Of a stretch of 64,000 bases of DNA, positions 7,843 to 16,609 are shown piece after piece (position 1 is the stretch's first letter; each line of letters begins with the position of its first letter). The notes under the pieces are model-generated. The model was not told the origin of the DNA. It saw only the letters and a program-made list of their open reading frames with translations, and made no database searches. Position numbers and translations under genes: made by a program. Origin of the DNA: JANPLN01 sp043757265 (GTDB taxonomy: Bacteria > Bdellovibrionota > Bdellovibrionia > Bdellovibrionales > JAGQZY01). The stretch covers positions 30,229 through 94,228 of the forward strand of contig JAYUQP010000031.1 of the NCBI GenBank assembly GCA_043757265.1, given 5' to 3'.

Positions 7843-8841
7843 ATGTACAAATTGAAAAATCAAATTGAAGGACAAATTCAAGAGATCATTTTCTTTTCGA
7901 GTTTGCTGCTGGCATTTTCGGTTTTCATCAGCGGCCTCTCTTATCTGGTGCTTGGCAGCTCAGGCCTTGAGTTGGTCATCGGCTCGTTTGGAGCCTCTAT
8001 AGATCGCGGATTCTTTTCCGCCTTCGGTTACGGATTCTTTTATTTGGCTTTCGCCGCACTCCACATGGGTTCCATTGCAAATTTTCATATCTTTAACTTC
8101 AACGACCTTAAAAGAGATTATCCAATTTTAGCCTACTCCGCCCTCGCCCACATCATCTTACTTACTTTGTTCTCGAATCTTCTATCAGTCATTCAGTTCG
8201 CTCTCGAAATTCCTACGTCCGTCAGTCTTCCATATGGAGCTGGTGGAATGGTTGGTTCATTCATCGCTAAGGGCCTTTACTCCGTAGCTGGTATCTATGG
8301 ATCCATCGTCCTGCTTCTTGCTTTCAAACTAATGACAGGCCTGATTGCTGAATTCTTCGAACTCAAAGACCTCCACACATTTCTTAAGAAGGCTGCACAT
8401 AGCATCAAATATTACTCTGTGCTGACAATCAAAAGTGCCAACACACAAGCATTAAAAATTATTCAGTCATTCTTCGGAGGAAACGAATTTTCCGGAATGG
8501 CCTACTCATCTTCACAAGCCACAAAGTCGTGGATTTCAAATTCAGTAAACCGCGCCAACAATCTCTTCACAGAACATTTCCACATCTACGAACGCCCTAC
8601 AACCAAGCCAGCTGTCGAGATCGAAAAAATAAAAACCGCGAGCAAAATCGAATCTCGCCCAAAAGTAGTTAAAACGGCCTCCGAAAAGCTTTTAGGCACG
8701 GCAAAAGAAACTTTAAAGATACAATCAAAGATAGCCACAAAATCAACCAAACCTGTTCTTAAAGCCGCAACTGTCGTAGTCAAACCCACTCTCAAAGCCG
8801 CACCAAAGGTTCAAGTTGCGAAAAAGAAATCAAAGAAATAG
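7843..8841 (+). CDS. Membrane protein like the FtsK 4TM domain, without the motor
   Basis: A 332-residue protein. Four hydrophobic segments occupy roughly residues 16-38, 58-82, 98-120 and 148-172. The spacing and wording (LSYLVLGSSG..IGSFGASIDRGFFSAFGYGFFYLAF, then GAGGMVGSFIAKGLYSVAGIYGSIVLLLAF) resemble the N-terminal membrane domain of FtsK/SpoIIIE DNA translocases. No RecA-like ATPase or gamma domain follows. The last 80 residues are instead a Lys/Ala/Pro/Val-rich basic tail of histone-H1 style (KAAPKVQVAKKKSKK). It may anchor a DNA- or membrane-related complex; that is inference. Its 3' end faces the long inverted repeat at 8862. Confidence 0.6.
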   Translation: MYKLKNQIEGQIQEIIFFSSLLLAFSVFISGLSYLVLGSSGLELVIGSFGASIDRGFFSAFGYGFFYLAFAALHMGSIANFHIFNFNDLKRDYPILAYSALAHIILLTLFSNLLSVIQFALEIPTSVSLPYGAGGMVGSFIAKGLYSVAGIYGSIVLLLAFKLMTGLIAEFFELKDLHTFLKKAAHSIKYYSVLTIKSANTQALKIIQSFFGGNEFSGMAYSSSQATKSWISNSVNRANNLFTEHFHIYERPTTKPAVEIEKIKTASKIESRPKVVKTASEKLLGTAKETLKIQSKIATKSTKPVLKAATVVVKPTLKAAPKVQVAKKKSKK

Positions 8842-8861
8842 ATTCCTGTGTGAAGTCTCTC

Positions 8862-9056
8862 TTTTAGATTATTTGATATTTTGGGGGGATTCTCTTTTTG
8901 AAACCTCTCGTTAGCGGGACGCGATCGGCGGACCCCCAGAGAGCTTTAGCTCTCGTTTACGAGCGAAGCTCGTGATGGGGGTTGAGCCGAAACGAGCGAG
9001 GACAGGAGTCCGCGTTTTAAAAAGAGAATCCCCCCAAAATATCAAATAATCTAAAA
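8862..9056. repeat. 195-bp composite inverted-repeat element
   Basis: Perfect 38-bp outer arms (8862-8899 and 9019-9056, core TATTTTGGGGGGATTCTC) enclose nested hairpins. ACCCCCA (8932-8938) pairs with TGGGGGT (8976-8982). Inside that stem are GAGAGC-TTTA-GCTCTC (8939-8954) and ACGAGC-GAA-GCTCGT (8959-8973). The element ends 3 bp after the glmS stop, between convergent genes. It could be a strong bidirectional terminator, a structured RNA or a small mobile (MITE-like) element. No flanking target duplication is evident. Confidence 0.8.
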
Positions 9057-9058
9057 CG

Positions 9059-10918
9059 CTATTCCACAGTCACAGATTTCGCGAGATTTCGCGGCTGATC
9101 TACATCATAGCCCATAATATTCGCCACATGATAAGCCAGCAGTTGCACAGGAATCACAGAAAGTATCCCCGACGCCATCCAATCGCTTTTTGGAAGCGAT
9201 AAATACTCACGGCTCATCTCTTTAAGATTTCTATCCTCGCCGGTACCGATAGACACAATAATCCCGCCGCGTGCTTTGGCCTCTTGCAAATTGCTCAGCG
9301 TTTTTTCGTAGTGGGCATCTTTCGGGCAAATCACAACCACGAGCATTGTTGAGTCAATCAAAGCCAGTGGACCGTGTTTCATTTCACCCGCGGCATATCC
9401 CTCTGCATGCATGTAAGCTAGCTCTTTGAGCTTAAGAGCTCCTTCCATGGCGATGGGGTAGTTGATCCCGCGCCCTAGATATAAAAAACCACGGTAGGCT
9501 TTAAACACGCTCGATGCTTTGGCAAAAAACTTATCATATGACAGCACGGCTTCCATTTGGCTGGGAAGCGCTAGGAGATTCTGCACATAACCCTGCTCCT
9601 GCTCGTGAGTCATGGAGCCTCGCAGGCGAGCTAATAAGATTGCGAGTAAGTTTACAACAGTGAGTGTACTGATAAAGGCTTTGGTGCTTGCCACGCCGAT
9701 CTCAATGCCAGCGTGCATGTACAAATGCCCGCGAGCTTCGCGATCGATTGTTGAGCCCTTTGTATTCGTTAGACTCAGCGTTTTTGCTCCGCGCTCTTTA
9801 GCCATGCGTAAAACTGCAAGAGTGTCGGCCGTCTCTCCACTTTGCGAAATCACCATCACCAAGGAGTTTGTTGGAATCACCGGCTCACGGTAGCGAAATT
9901 CAGAGGCCACGTCTACCTCTACCGGTATGCCAGCTAATTTTTCAATCAAATATTCAGCGTACATCGAGGCATAAAAACTTGTTCCACAAGCGATGATAAA
10001 AATACGGTCCAGATCTTTGAGTTCAGCAGGACTTAAAGCATCCACCGCTGTTTTTAAAGGTGCCTCACTCATTTTATCAAAATTTACAGACAGTGTCGCA
10101 AGATCCACATAATTCTCTAGAACCGAAGACACCGCTTTGGGCTGCTCGAATATTTCTTTAAGCATATAATGTTTAAAGCCCATCTTTTCGGCCTGTGCAG
10201 AACTCCACTCAATATGGGATGTGGACTTTTGCAAAACTTCGCCCTCAGCTCCATAAAACTGCACACCATTTTGTGTCATCTCGGCTACTTCGTTATCATC
10301 CAGATAGATCACCGACTTGGTGTACTGGAGCATGGCCTGCACATCGCTTCCTACAAACATCTCACCCTGGCCCATGCCTACGATCAGCGGCGGGCCGTTC
10401 TTAAATGCCAGCATCGTTTGTGGCTGTTGATCCCATACAACTAAAATGGCGTAGGCTCCCTGGATTTTTTTTAAAACTTGATAAACGGCCTGTCGAAGTT
10501 GTGGCGTTTTTTTAAGTTCTCGCGCGATCAAATGGGCAACAACTTCACTGTCTGTGTCGGATTTGAATTCTGCACCGAGCGACAAAAGTTCATTTTTTAA
10601 TTCATTGTAATTTTCGATAATTCCATTGTGCACTAGGCACACGCCATCCACTTTATGAGGGTGGGCATTTTTTTCCGAAGGAACACCATGCGTGGCCCAA
10701 CGCGTGTGCGCAATACCCACAGGTCCAACAGGTTTTTTGCCTTTAATTTTTTCTTCGAGTTGAACAAGCTTTCCCTGCGCCCGTACCACTTTGAATTCAT
10801 TTTTTTCAAATACCGCAATACCCGAGCTGTCGTAGCCGCGGTACTCTAATTTTTTAAGTCCGTTAATCAAAACATCAACCGTGCTTTTTTCCCCTAGGTA
10901 CCCAACAATTCCGCACAC
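9059..10918 (-). CDS. glmS: GlmS, glucosamine-6-phosphate synthase
   Basis: It converts fructose-6-phosphate and glutamine to glucosamine-6-phosphate, the first step toward UDP-GlcNAc for peptidoglycan and LPS. The 619-residue protein starts (M)CGIVGY, with the processed Cys as glutaminase nucleophile. RGYDSSG, HTRWATHG and HNGIIENY of the Ntn domain follow, then two SIS domains (CGTSFYA, SQSGETADTL, STKAF, GRGINYP). It ends in the usual AKSVTVE. The start codon is GTG, one base after the glmU stop, with GGAG inside the end of glmU, so the two genes are translationally coupled. Confidence 0.97.
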   Translation of the reverse strand: MCGIVGYLGEKSTVDVLINGLKKLEYRGYDSSGIAVFEKNEFKVVRAQGKLVQLEEKIKGKKPVGPVGIAHTRWATHGVPSEKNAHPHKVDGVCLVHNGIIENYNELKNELLSLGAEFKSDTDSEVVAHLIARELKKTPQLRQAVYQVLKKIQGAYAILVVWDQQPQTMLAFKNGPPLIVGMGQGEMFVGSDVQAMLQYTKSVIYLDDNEVAEMTQNGVQFYGAEGEVLQKSTSHIEWSSAQAEKMGFKHYMLKEIFEQPKAVSSVLENYVDLATLSVNFDKMSEAPLKTAVDALSPAELKDLDRIFIIACGTSFYASMYAEYLIEKLAGIPVEVDVASEFRYREPVIPTNSLVMVISQSGETADTLAVLRMAKERGAKTLSLTNTKGSTIDREARGHLYMHAGIEIGVASTKAFISTLTVVNLLAILLARLRGSMTHEQEQGYVQNLLALPSQMEAVLSYDKFFAKASSVFKAYRGFLYLGRGINYPIAMEGALKLKELAYMHAEGYAAGEMKHGPLALIDSTMLVVVICPKDAHYEKTLSNLQEAKARGGIIVSIGTGEDRNLKEMSREYLSLPKSDWMASGILSVIPVQLLAYHVANIMGYDVDQPRNLAKSVTVE

Positions 10919-10919
10919 G

Positions 10920-12290
10920 TTACGAGTCTCCTTTTTTCACATAGCCTTCTTTGATAAATTGTCTGCCGCGGGCAACGGCCAGCGCCTGCTCGGGAACGTT
11001 CTTTGTTATCGTAGATCCGGAACCTATGATTGCATTATCACCAACTTCAATTGGTGCCACAAACTGTGTGTCACTGCCGACGAAAACATTTTTGCCAATT
11101 TTTGTTTTATACTTTTTCTTATCGACCGCGTAGTTACAGGTGATCGTACCGCAGCCGATGTTTGTATCCTCGCCAACTTCGGCATCGCCCAGATATGTTA
11201 AATGACCTGCCTTGGATCGTGCGCCCATTTGCGTATTTTTTAACTCTACGAAATTTCCGATATGCACTTCCTCTCCCAGAACAGCACCTGGTCGTAACCG
11301 CGCATAGGGACCTACAGTGGCTTTTTTTCCAACAATCGCTTTTTCCAAATACGATCCTGCACGAATCTGCGCACTTTGCTGGACGGTAGAGTCCACCATA
11401 AAAACATTGGGTTCGATCACGCAAAATGCCTCGATCACGGTTTGTCCTTTCAAGTAGCATCCGGGATATAACACTGAGCCTGGACCCACTTGGACAAAGG
11501 GTTCCACATAGGTGTGCGACGGATCTATCACGATTACACCGTCATCCAATAACTGCTTCACTTTTCGGCGCATCACTTTTTTACTGGCAAGCGCAAGCTC
11601 AGCTTGCGTGTTGACACCAAAAGCGACGTTAATTGGAGCCGAAATCGCAACGACTTTCTTTTTGCTATCAACAGATGCAGCAATGAGATCTGTGAGATAA
11701 AACTCATTTTGTTTATTGTTATTTTGAATTTTTGGAAGAAATGCATTTAAAACATCTGCCTTTACCACATACATCCCTGTGTTTACTTCGCAGATCTTGA
11801 GAGTTTCCTGTGACGCATCTTTTGCTTCGACGATAGCCTTCACTTGCTCGTAGTGTCGAACAATTCGTCCATAGGAACCAGGTTTTTTAACCACCGCCGA
11901 AATGACGGCCACATCGGCTTTCGAGGCTTCAAATTGTTTCAATATTGCCTGGATATCTTCCGCACGGATCAGCGGATGATCGCCGTTGATGATGATGACG
12001 TTTCCTTCGATGGATTCCGGATGGGCCTGGCGAACGGCATCGGCGGTGCCCAGTTGTTGCACCTGGCGATGGCACGTATATCCTTGCGCTTCGATCAGCG
12101 GGCGAATGAGATTTTCTCCGACACCAACAACCACGCGAACTTCTTTAAATTTGTTTTTTGCAATCGCATTTAAAACATATTGAATCATTGGTTGGCCGGC
12201 CACCGGATGCAAGACCTTTGGTAGCGGTGATTTCATTCGGGTGCCTTGGCCAGCAGCTAAAATAATTGCAGTGTATTCAGAATTTTCCAT
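10920..12290 (-). CDS. glmU: GlmU, bifunctional GlcN-1-P acetyltransferase / UDP-GlcNAc pyrophosphorylase
   Basis: It makes UDP-GlcNAc from glucosamine-1-phosphate in two steps. The 456 residues match the family length. The N-terminal uridyltransferase domain shows LAAGQGTRMKSPLPKVL at residues 11-27 and NGDHPLI. The C-terminal left-handed beta-helix has the hexapeptide pattern and the acetyltransferase segment ELKNTQMGARSKAGHLTYLGDAEVG. It is first in the glmU-glmS operon. No Shine-Dalgarno is visible. TAATTT lies 6 nt before the ATG with TTGTTT 17 bp further up, so a leaderless transcript is possible. Confidence 0.97.
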   Translation of the reverse strand: MENSEYTAIILAAGQGTRMKSPLPKVLHPVAGQPMIQYVLNAIAKNKFKEVRVVVGVGENLIRPLIEAQGYTCHRQVQQLGTADAVRQAHPESIEGNVIIINGDHPLIRAEDIQAILKQFEASKADVAVISAVVKKPGSYGRIVRHYEQVKAIVEAKDASQETLKICEVNTGMYVVKADVLNAFLPKIQNNNKQNEFYLTDLIAASVDSKKKVVAISAPINVAFGVNTQAELALASKKVMRRKVKQLLDDGVIVIDPSHTYVEPFVQVGPGSVLYPGCYLKGQTVIEAFCVIEPNVFMVDSTVQQSAQIRAGSYLEKAIVGKKATVGPYARLRPGAVLGEEVHIGNFVELKNTQMGARSKAGHLTYLGDAEVGEDTNIGCGTITCNYAVDKKKYKTKIGKNVFVGSDTQFVAPIEVGDNAIIGSGSTITKNVPEQALAVARGRQFIKEGYVKKGDS

Positions 12291-12340
12291 GCGGGTAAAT
12301 TAGCATTGCTATTCATGAAAAACAAAGCAATCATTAAAAC

Positions 12341-14248
12341 ATGGCGCCGCAACAGTTTAAGCAGCCCTCTCTGCCCAATGGGACAAGCCTGTTTTTCATC
12401 TCCGAGCACATGACTCCCCCACCGTTATGGGGTGCCACGCATTACAAGCCGAGTTTGCTGCAATTTCCTTTTTTCAACTCAGAGCCTTTAGTCGTTGTTA
12501 TTGATCTTGCTGCGCCTTTTTTACAACAGTTTCGCTCTCTTTTATGCGAAATACAGAGTTTAAAATTACAAACGCAGGTCATATTTTTTTCCCTAGAAGC
12601 TCCCGAAAACGAAATTCTCAACTTCTTCAACCTGAAACGTCCATTTCGTCTTTTAAATACCAATAACCCAGTTGCTCTGCAGAGAGCCATCGAAGAAGCC
12701 CTTGAGTGCGCGCAACTCAATAAACAAGAGCAAGTTTTGCTCGAACTTTTTAAAGAACAAAATAAAGAGCTGCAAAAAATTTCGCAAACTCTTGAAGAGC
12801 GCATCGAAAAGCGCCAGGCCCATCTCGAAGAGGCGCGCACAAAACTATCTGCTACAAACGAAAAAAATCTTTTTTTGCAGAAGTGTCTCTTTGCAATTCA
12901 CAACTCGATTCATTTCACCGATCTCGAAAAGAATGTCACCGAATTGCTCAAAGAGCCGTACCTGCTCGATTGGTTCCGCATCTCGCTTGGTCCCACGTCT
13001 TTGGCTCAATCATTCTCTCAGGCGCCACCTCACAAAGAAGGCGACTCCCACTATCACCGAATCCCGCTGATCAACGCCAATCAGGAATTTGGCCAATTAA
13101 TTTTTTCGCGCAAACTGAGCGGTGTCTTTCGCCGTGAGGAGCGTGATTTTTTAGAACAACTAGGGCAAGCCATTGCATTAAGTGTCGAACGTATGTTGCA
13201 AATCGAACGCAACCGAGATTTACAAACTCAATGGCAGTCGACGTTTGATGCCATTTCCGATCTTGTTTGTCTGATCGACGAAGACTACAATTTGCGGCTT
13301 ACTAATCAGCAAACAAACGACCACAGCGTAGGCCGCAAATGCTACTCCGCTCTTTTTCAGAGAAGTTCACCGTGCCCCGACTGTCAGCGCGGAAATCCAT
13401 TCCGCTTACGAGAGCACCGGCAAAATACACAAATATACGACGTCTTCAGCCAGTCGATGACGGTCGACTATCAGAAAAGTTATTTTCATCTGTACCGAGA
13501 TATCTCACAGCAGCTAAGTTTGGAGCGCCAGCTTGTAGAATCTGCAAAGCTTGCCGAAATCGGAACGATTAGTAGTAGCATTGCGCACGAACTCAACAAT
13601 CCCTTAGGCGGGATGATTAACTTTATTCAACTTCTTAAAATGGATTTACCAAGCGCAGATCCGATCACCTCTGATATCGAGGAAATGGAAATTGCCGCCC
13701 AACGCTGCAAAGACATCGTCAAAAATCTTCTTAGTTTTTCTCGGACGTCGGGCGAGAGCGAGTTTCGCGATGTTCTGCTCAATGACGTCATCCATCGTGC
13801 TATTATGATCACAGAACTAAAAACCCGGTCACAGGGCGTGCGCATTGATGCCCCATCAAGCGCCGTTCCTATTTTTGTGCACGGGCGGTTTAATACTCTT
13901 GCACAGGTTTTTTGCAACCTTCTTCAGAATGCTTACGAAAGCATTCTCGAAAAGAGGAAACACCAGCCTGGATTTCAGGGACGCATCCAAATTCTGCTAA
14001 AACCGATGCCAGACCACTTGATTTTACAAATTATTGACGATGGGAATGGATTGCCTAACACGCGTGAACACCATTTTTTTGACCCACTGTTCACGACCAA
14101 AGATCCTAAAAAACACTCGGGGCTGGGCCTTACTCTAGCTCGACAAATTCTGATCGAACATTCAGCTCATATACAGCTAACGTCTCAAAAAGACGGTAAA
14201 ACCTGTGCCGAAATTCAGTTTCCTCGACTTTCCTCTCACGAATCTTAG
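12341..14248 (+). CDS. Sensor histidine kinase, soluble, multi-domain
   Basis: A 635-residue kinase without membrane segments. Residues 1-130 look like a degenerate receiver fold, followed by a coiled coil (about 135-190), a GAF-like domain (about 190-300) and a PAS-like domain (about 305-400) that carries a Cys-rich loop (CYSALFQ..PCPDC near 335-350). The HisKA box is IAHELNNPLGG with His416. The ATPase domain shows NLLQNAYES, DDGNGLP and GLGLTLARQ. The Cys loop could sense redox state or bind metal; this is inference. It probably phosphorylates the sigma54 activator encoded 119 bp downstream. No Shine-Dalgarno; it is divergent from glmU. Confidence 0.9.
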   Translation: MAPQQFKQPSLPNGTSLFFISEHMTPPPLWGATHYKPSLLQFPFFNSEPLVVVIDLAAPFLQQFRSLLCEIQSLKLQTQVIFFSLEAPENEILNFFNLKRPFRLLNTNNPVALQRAIEEALECAQLNKQEQVLLELFKEQNKELQKISQTLEERIEKRQAHLEEARTKLSATNEKNLFLQKCLFAIHNSIHFTDLEKNVTELLKEPYLLDWFRISLGPTSLAQSFSQAPPHKEGDSHYHRIPLINANQEFGQLIFSRKLSGVFRREERDFLEQLGQAIALSVERMLQIERNRDLQTQWQSTFDAISDLVCLIDEDYNLRLTNQQTNDHSVGRKCYSALFQRSSPCPDCQRGNPFRLREHRQNTQIYDVFSQSMTVDYQKSYFHLYRDISQQLSLERQLVESAKLAEIGTISSSIAHELNNPLGGMINFIQLLKMDLPSADPITSDIEEMEIAAQRCKDIVKNLLSFSRTSGESEFRDVLLNDVIHRAIMITELKTRSQGVRIDAPSSAVPIFVHGRFNTLAQVFCNLLQNAYESILEKRKHQPGFQGRIQILLKPMPDHLILQIIDDGNGLPNTREHHFFDPLFTTKDPKKHSGLGLTLARQILIEHSAHIQLTSQKDGKTCAEIQFPRLSSHES

Positions 14249-14367
14249 TCTATTTTATGACGTCGTGAAATTGACACAGTCAAAAGATTCTCTTAGCCTG
14301 AAAGTGATCGTGCAGGAAGCACTGGTCGGGTCGTAACAACGGCTTTCCAAGGAAGGAACTCCAGTCC

Positions 14368-15783
14368 ATGAATCCAATTAAAGTTCTCGTAGTTGATGAT
14401 GACCAAACACTTCGTGCGGCACTTTTTAGAATTTACAGTCGAAAAGGCTTCCATGTTATCACTACTGCCTCCGCTAAAGAGGCCGAACAGGTCATCTCTA
14501 GCGAAACATCTATCGACCTAGTACTCCTCGATATCAAGTTACCAGATGGTGATGGTATAGAAATTCTCCGCTTGGTCAAAAAGAAGTACGACCAAACACC
14601 CGTCATTGTTCTCACTGGATTTGGCTCGGTGGATCTTGCAGTTGAAGCGACGAAACTTGGCGCTTATCACTTCATGACTAAACCGTTTAATATCGAAGAG
14701 CTCACCCTGTTATCTGACAAATCATTGTCGCACACTCGTCTTATCACCGAAAATGAACGTCTCAAAAATCAGCTCTACAGCAAATACCGTTTTGATAATA
14801 TTATTGGCCAAAGTGACAGTATAAAAAAAGTTCTCAACCTCGTCGAAAAAGTGGCCGACTCTGATTCCACCATCCTCATTACAGGGGAAAGTGGAACTGG
14901 AAAAGAACTGATCGCAAAAGCTATTCATTACAATTCCCCACGCTCCAACAAACCTTTTGTTCCCATCAATTGCGGCGCCATTCCCGCTGAGCTTTTAGAG
15001 AGCGAACTTTTTGGCCACATCAAAGGGGCGTTCACAGGTGCAATTAACAATCGTGCGGGTCGTTTCGAACTGGCCAATCATGGATCTATCTTCCTCGATG
15101 AAATTGGTGATCTGAGCACCAACTTGCAAGTTAAACTTCTTCGGGTTCTCCAGGAACGCAAGTACGAAGCGGTGGGAAGTGCAAAAACCGTCGACGCCAA
15201 TGTGCGCATCGTTGCAGCGACAAATGTAAATCTCAAAGAAGCTGTAAAAGATGGAAAATTTCGCGAAGATCTTTTTTATCGTTTAAACGTGATTCCAATT
15301 TACATTCCTGCGCTTCGCGAGCGCCGCTCTGATATCCCACTTCTGATAGCGCATTTTATTACGGTGTTTAATGAAAAGAAAGGCTCGCGAATTACCGGCG
15401 TTGCCGAAGACACCATGGAACTTTTGTTAGGCTACGACTGGCCGGGAAATATTCGTGAGTTGGAAAATTTTATTGAGCGCGCGAGTATTTTAAAGCGCGA
15501 AGGGATCATCCACACCGAAGATCTACCGGAGCATTTCCATTTGATTGGCACAAACCCCGCCAGCACAAACATTGTGGGGGAAATTCCGGCCGACGGCATC
15601 GATTTTAACGGCGCGGTTGATGCATTTGAAAACCAGCTAATTATGAATGCGCTCAACAAGACCGGCTGGAACAGAAATCAAGCTGCGCTTTTGTTAAAAC
15701 TCAATCGTACCACCCTGGTGGAAAAGATTAAGAAAAAAGGTTTACGTCCTCCCGGCGGCGAGCGTGACGACATCAATATTTAA
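14368..15783 (+). CDS. NtrC-family sigma54 activator (response regulator)
   Basis: A 471-residue enhancer-binding protein that uses ATP to open sigma54 promoters. The receiver domain has the acidic pocket VVDDD, phosphoacceptor Asp55 (LLDIKLPDG) and a Lys in MTKPF. The AAA+ domain has Walker A GESGTGKE (about 173-180), the sigma54-contacting GAFTGA loop (about 220-225) and DEIGDL. A Fis-type helix-turn-helix closes the protein (NQAALLLKLNRTTLVEKIKKKG). It lies downstream of the histidine kinase gene and is probably its partner. Its 3' end is followed directly by a TGTCT-N7-AGACA dyad and a sigma54 promoter match, suggesting that it controls its neighbour and others in this window. Confidence 0.93.
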   Translation: MNPIKVLVVDDDQTLRAALFRIYSRKGFHVITTASAKEAEQVISSETSIDLVLLDIKLPDGDGIEILRLVKKKYDQTPVIVLTGFGSVDLAVEATKLGAYHFMTKPFNIEELTLLSDKSLSHTRLITENERLKNQLYSKYRFDNIIGQSDSIKKVLNLVEKVADSDSTILITGESGTGKELIAKAIHYNSPRSNKPFVPINCGAIPAELLESELFGHIKGAFTGAINNRAGRFELANHGSIFLDEIGDLSTNLQVKLLRVLQERKYEAVGSAKTVDANVRIVAATNVNLKEAVKDGKFREDLFYRLNVIPIYIPALRERRSDIPLLIAHFITVFNEKKGSRITGVAEDTMELLLGYDWPGNIRELENFIERASILKREGIIHTEDLPEHFHLIGTNPASTNIVGEIPADGIDFNGAVDAFENQLIMNALNKTGWNRNQAALLLKLNRTTLVEKIKKKGLRPPGGERDDINI

Positions 15784-15799
15784 GTTCTTTTTCCTTTGT

Positions 15800-15829
15800 A
15801 GCGAGTGTCTAAAGCATAGACACCTCGCT
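15800..15829. promoter_or_regulatory. Hairpin containing a TGTCT-N7-AGACA dyad
   Basis: AGCGAG-TGTCTA pairs with TAGACA-(C)-CTCGCT around AAGCA, a 12-bp stem with one bulge, 17 bp after the activator's stop codon. There is no U-run, so it is a poor intrinsic terminator. Its core TGTCT-N7-AGACA (15806-15822) is a perfect form of the dyad seen at 22429. It sits about 150 bp upstream of the predicted sigma54 start at 15962, a normal enhancer distance. Confidence 0.5.
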
Positions 15830-15935
15830 GAGCTGACTTCAAACCAGTTGTCCGCCATCTGTAATTTAACCGGGGCAACCGAGCAACTACAGCGGTTCAA
15901 GTTTAAACCATCCAATTAACTGCACTTCGGGTCCA

Positions 15936-15951
15936 TGGCGCAGCCTTTGCT
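15936..15951 (+). promoter_or_regulatory. Sigma54 (-24/-12) promoter
   Basis: TGGCGC-AGCCT-TTGCT matches the sigma54 consensus (TGGCAC-N5-TTGCA/T) at all but one position with exact GG-N10-GC spacing. The predicted start at 15962 is 5 nt before the ATG at 15967, which has no Shine-Dalgarno. Confidence 0.65.
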
Positions 15952-15966
15952 ATTTAACTAAGACAT

Positions 15967-16569
15967 ATGCGTTTGGGGATTCTATTTTTACTTTTAGGGC
16001 TTATTTCTGTCACTGCACAAGCAGAGCAGACTGCTCATCTTTATCTTAATCCCTACTACCCAAAATATGCCGAGCAGGAGCTCGCCCCTTTACTTGAGGC
16101 GTCCCTGCAACAGGATCTGGTGTCGTTTGCCGAACGACGTGACCGTGCTCAAAAAATATGGACTGAGTACATGCCAGCAAACCCTACGTTGATGGAAAAA
16201 GACACCGTGGTTCTGCAGAGAATTCTCGATCGAACAACCGCACGACTTTTTAAATCAGAATTTTTGAAAAAGTCACAATTGGGAAAAACGGCAAACACCG
16301 TTAAAGAAAAAATGGAAACCAATTTAGAATTTAAAGATGAAAAAAACATCACCCATAATTTCGATTTTAAACTCGCCGCCTTCCAAGGGCAGGCTTTTAT
16401 TCAGTATAGCGGATTTACTAAAGCACAACTGCGCTACGACATGAGTCGCAATAACCAGCTCGCCATCATCTTTCAACACGATCTGAGCCCAACAAGCAGC
16501 ATTGGAATCGAATCCTCATTGATTGGTGAAAATCAATTGCAAATGCTCAATCTTCAATACGTTTGGTAG
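15967..16569 (+). CDS. Exported protein, possibly outer membrane, unknown
   Basis: A 200-residue protein with signal peptide MRLGILFLLLGLISVTAQA. The middle is charged and helical. The last 70 residues alternate in a beta-strand pattern and end in an aromatic residue (LQMLNLQYVW), as outer-membrane strands do. No family recognised. The start codon lies 5 nt after a predicted sigma54 start, with no Shine-Dalgarno. It directly follows the sigma54 activator gene and is a likely target of it. Confidence 0.7.
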   Translation: MRLGILFLLLGLISVTAQAEQTAHLYLNPYYPKYAEQELAPLLEASLQQDLVSFAERRDRAQKIWTEYMPANPTLMEKDTVVLQRILDRTTARLFKSEFLKKSQLGKTANTVKEKMETNLEFKDEKNITHNFDFKLAAFQGQAFIQYSGFTKAQLRYDMSRNNQLAIIFQHDLSPTSSIGIESSLIGENQLQMLNLQYVW

Positions 16570-16609
16570 ATCACGCCAACAAACGTCACAATGATGCATA
16601 AATCTCGTC

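Noticed and set aside
14271..14299. TTGACA as -35 of a promoter for the sigma54 activator
   Set aside because: No acceptable -10 at 16-18 bp (TTAGCC only); the gene may be read from the kinase promoter.
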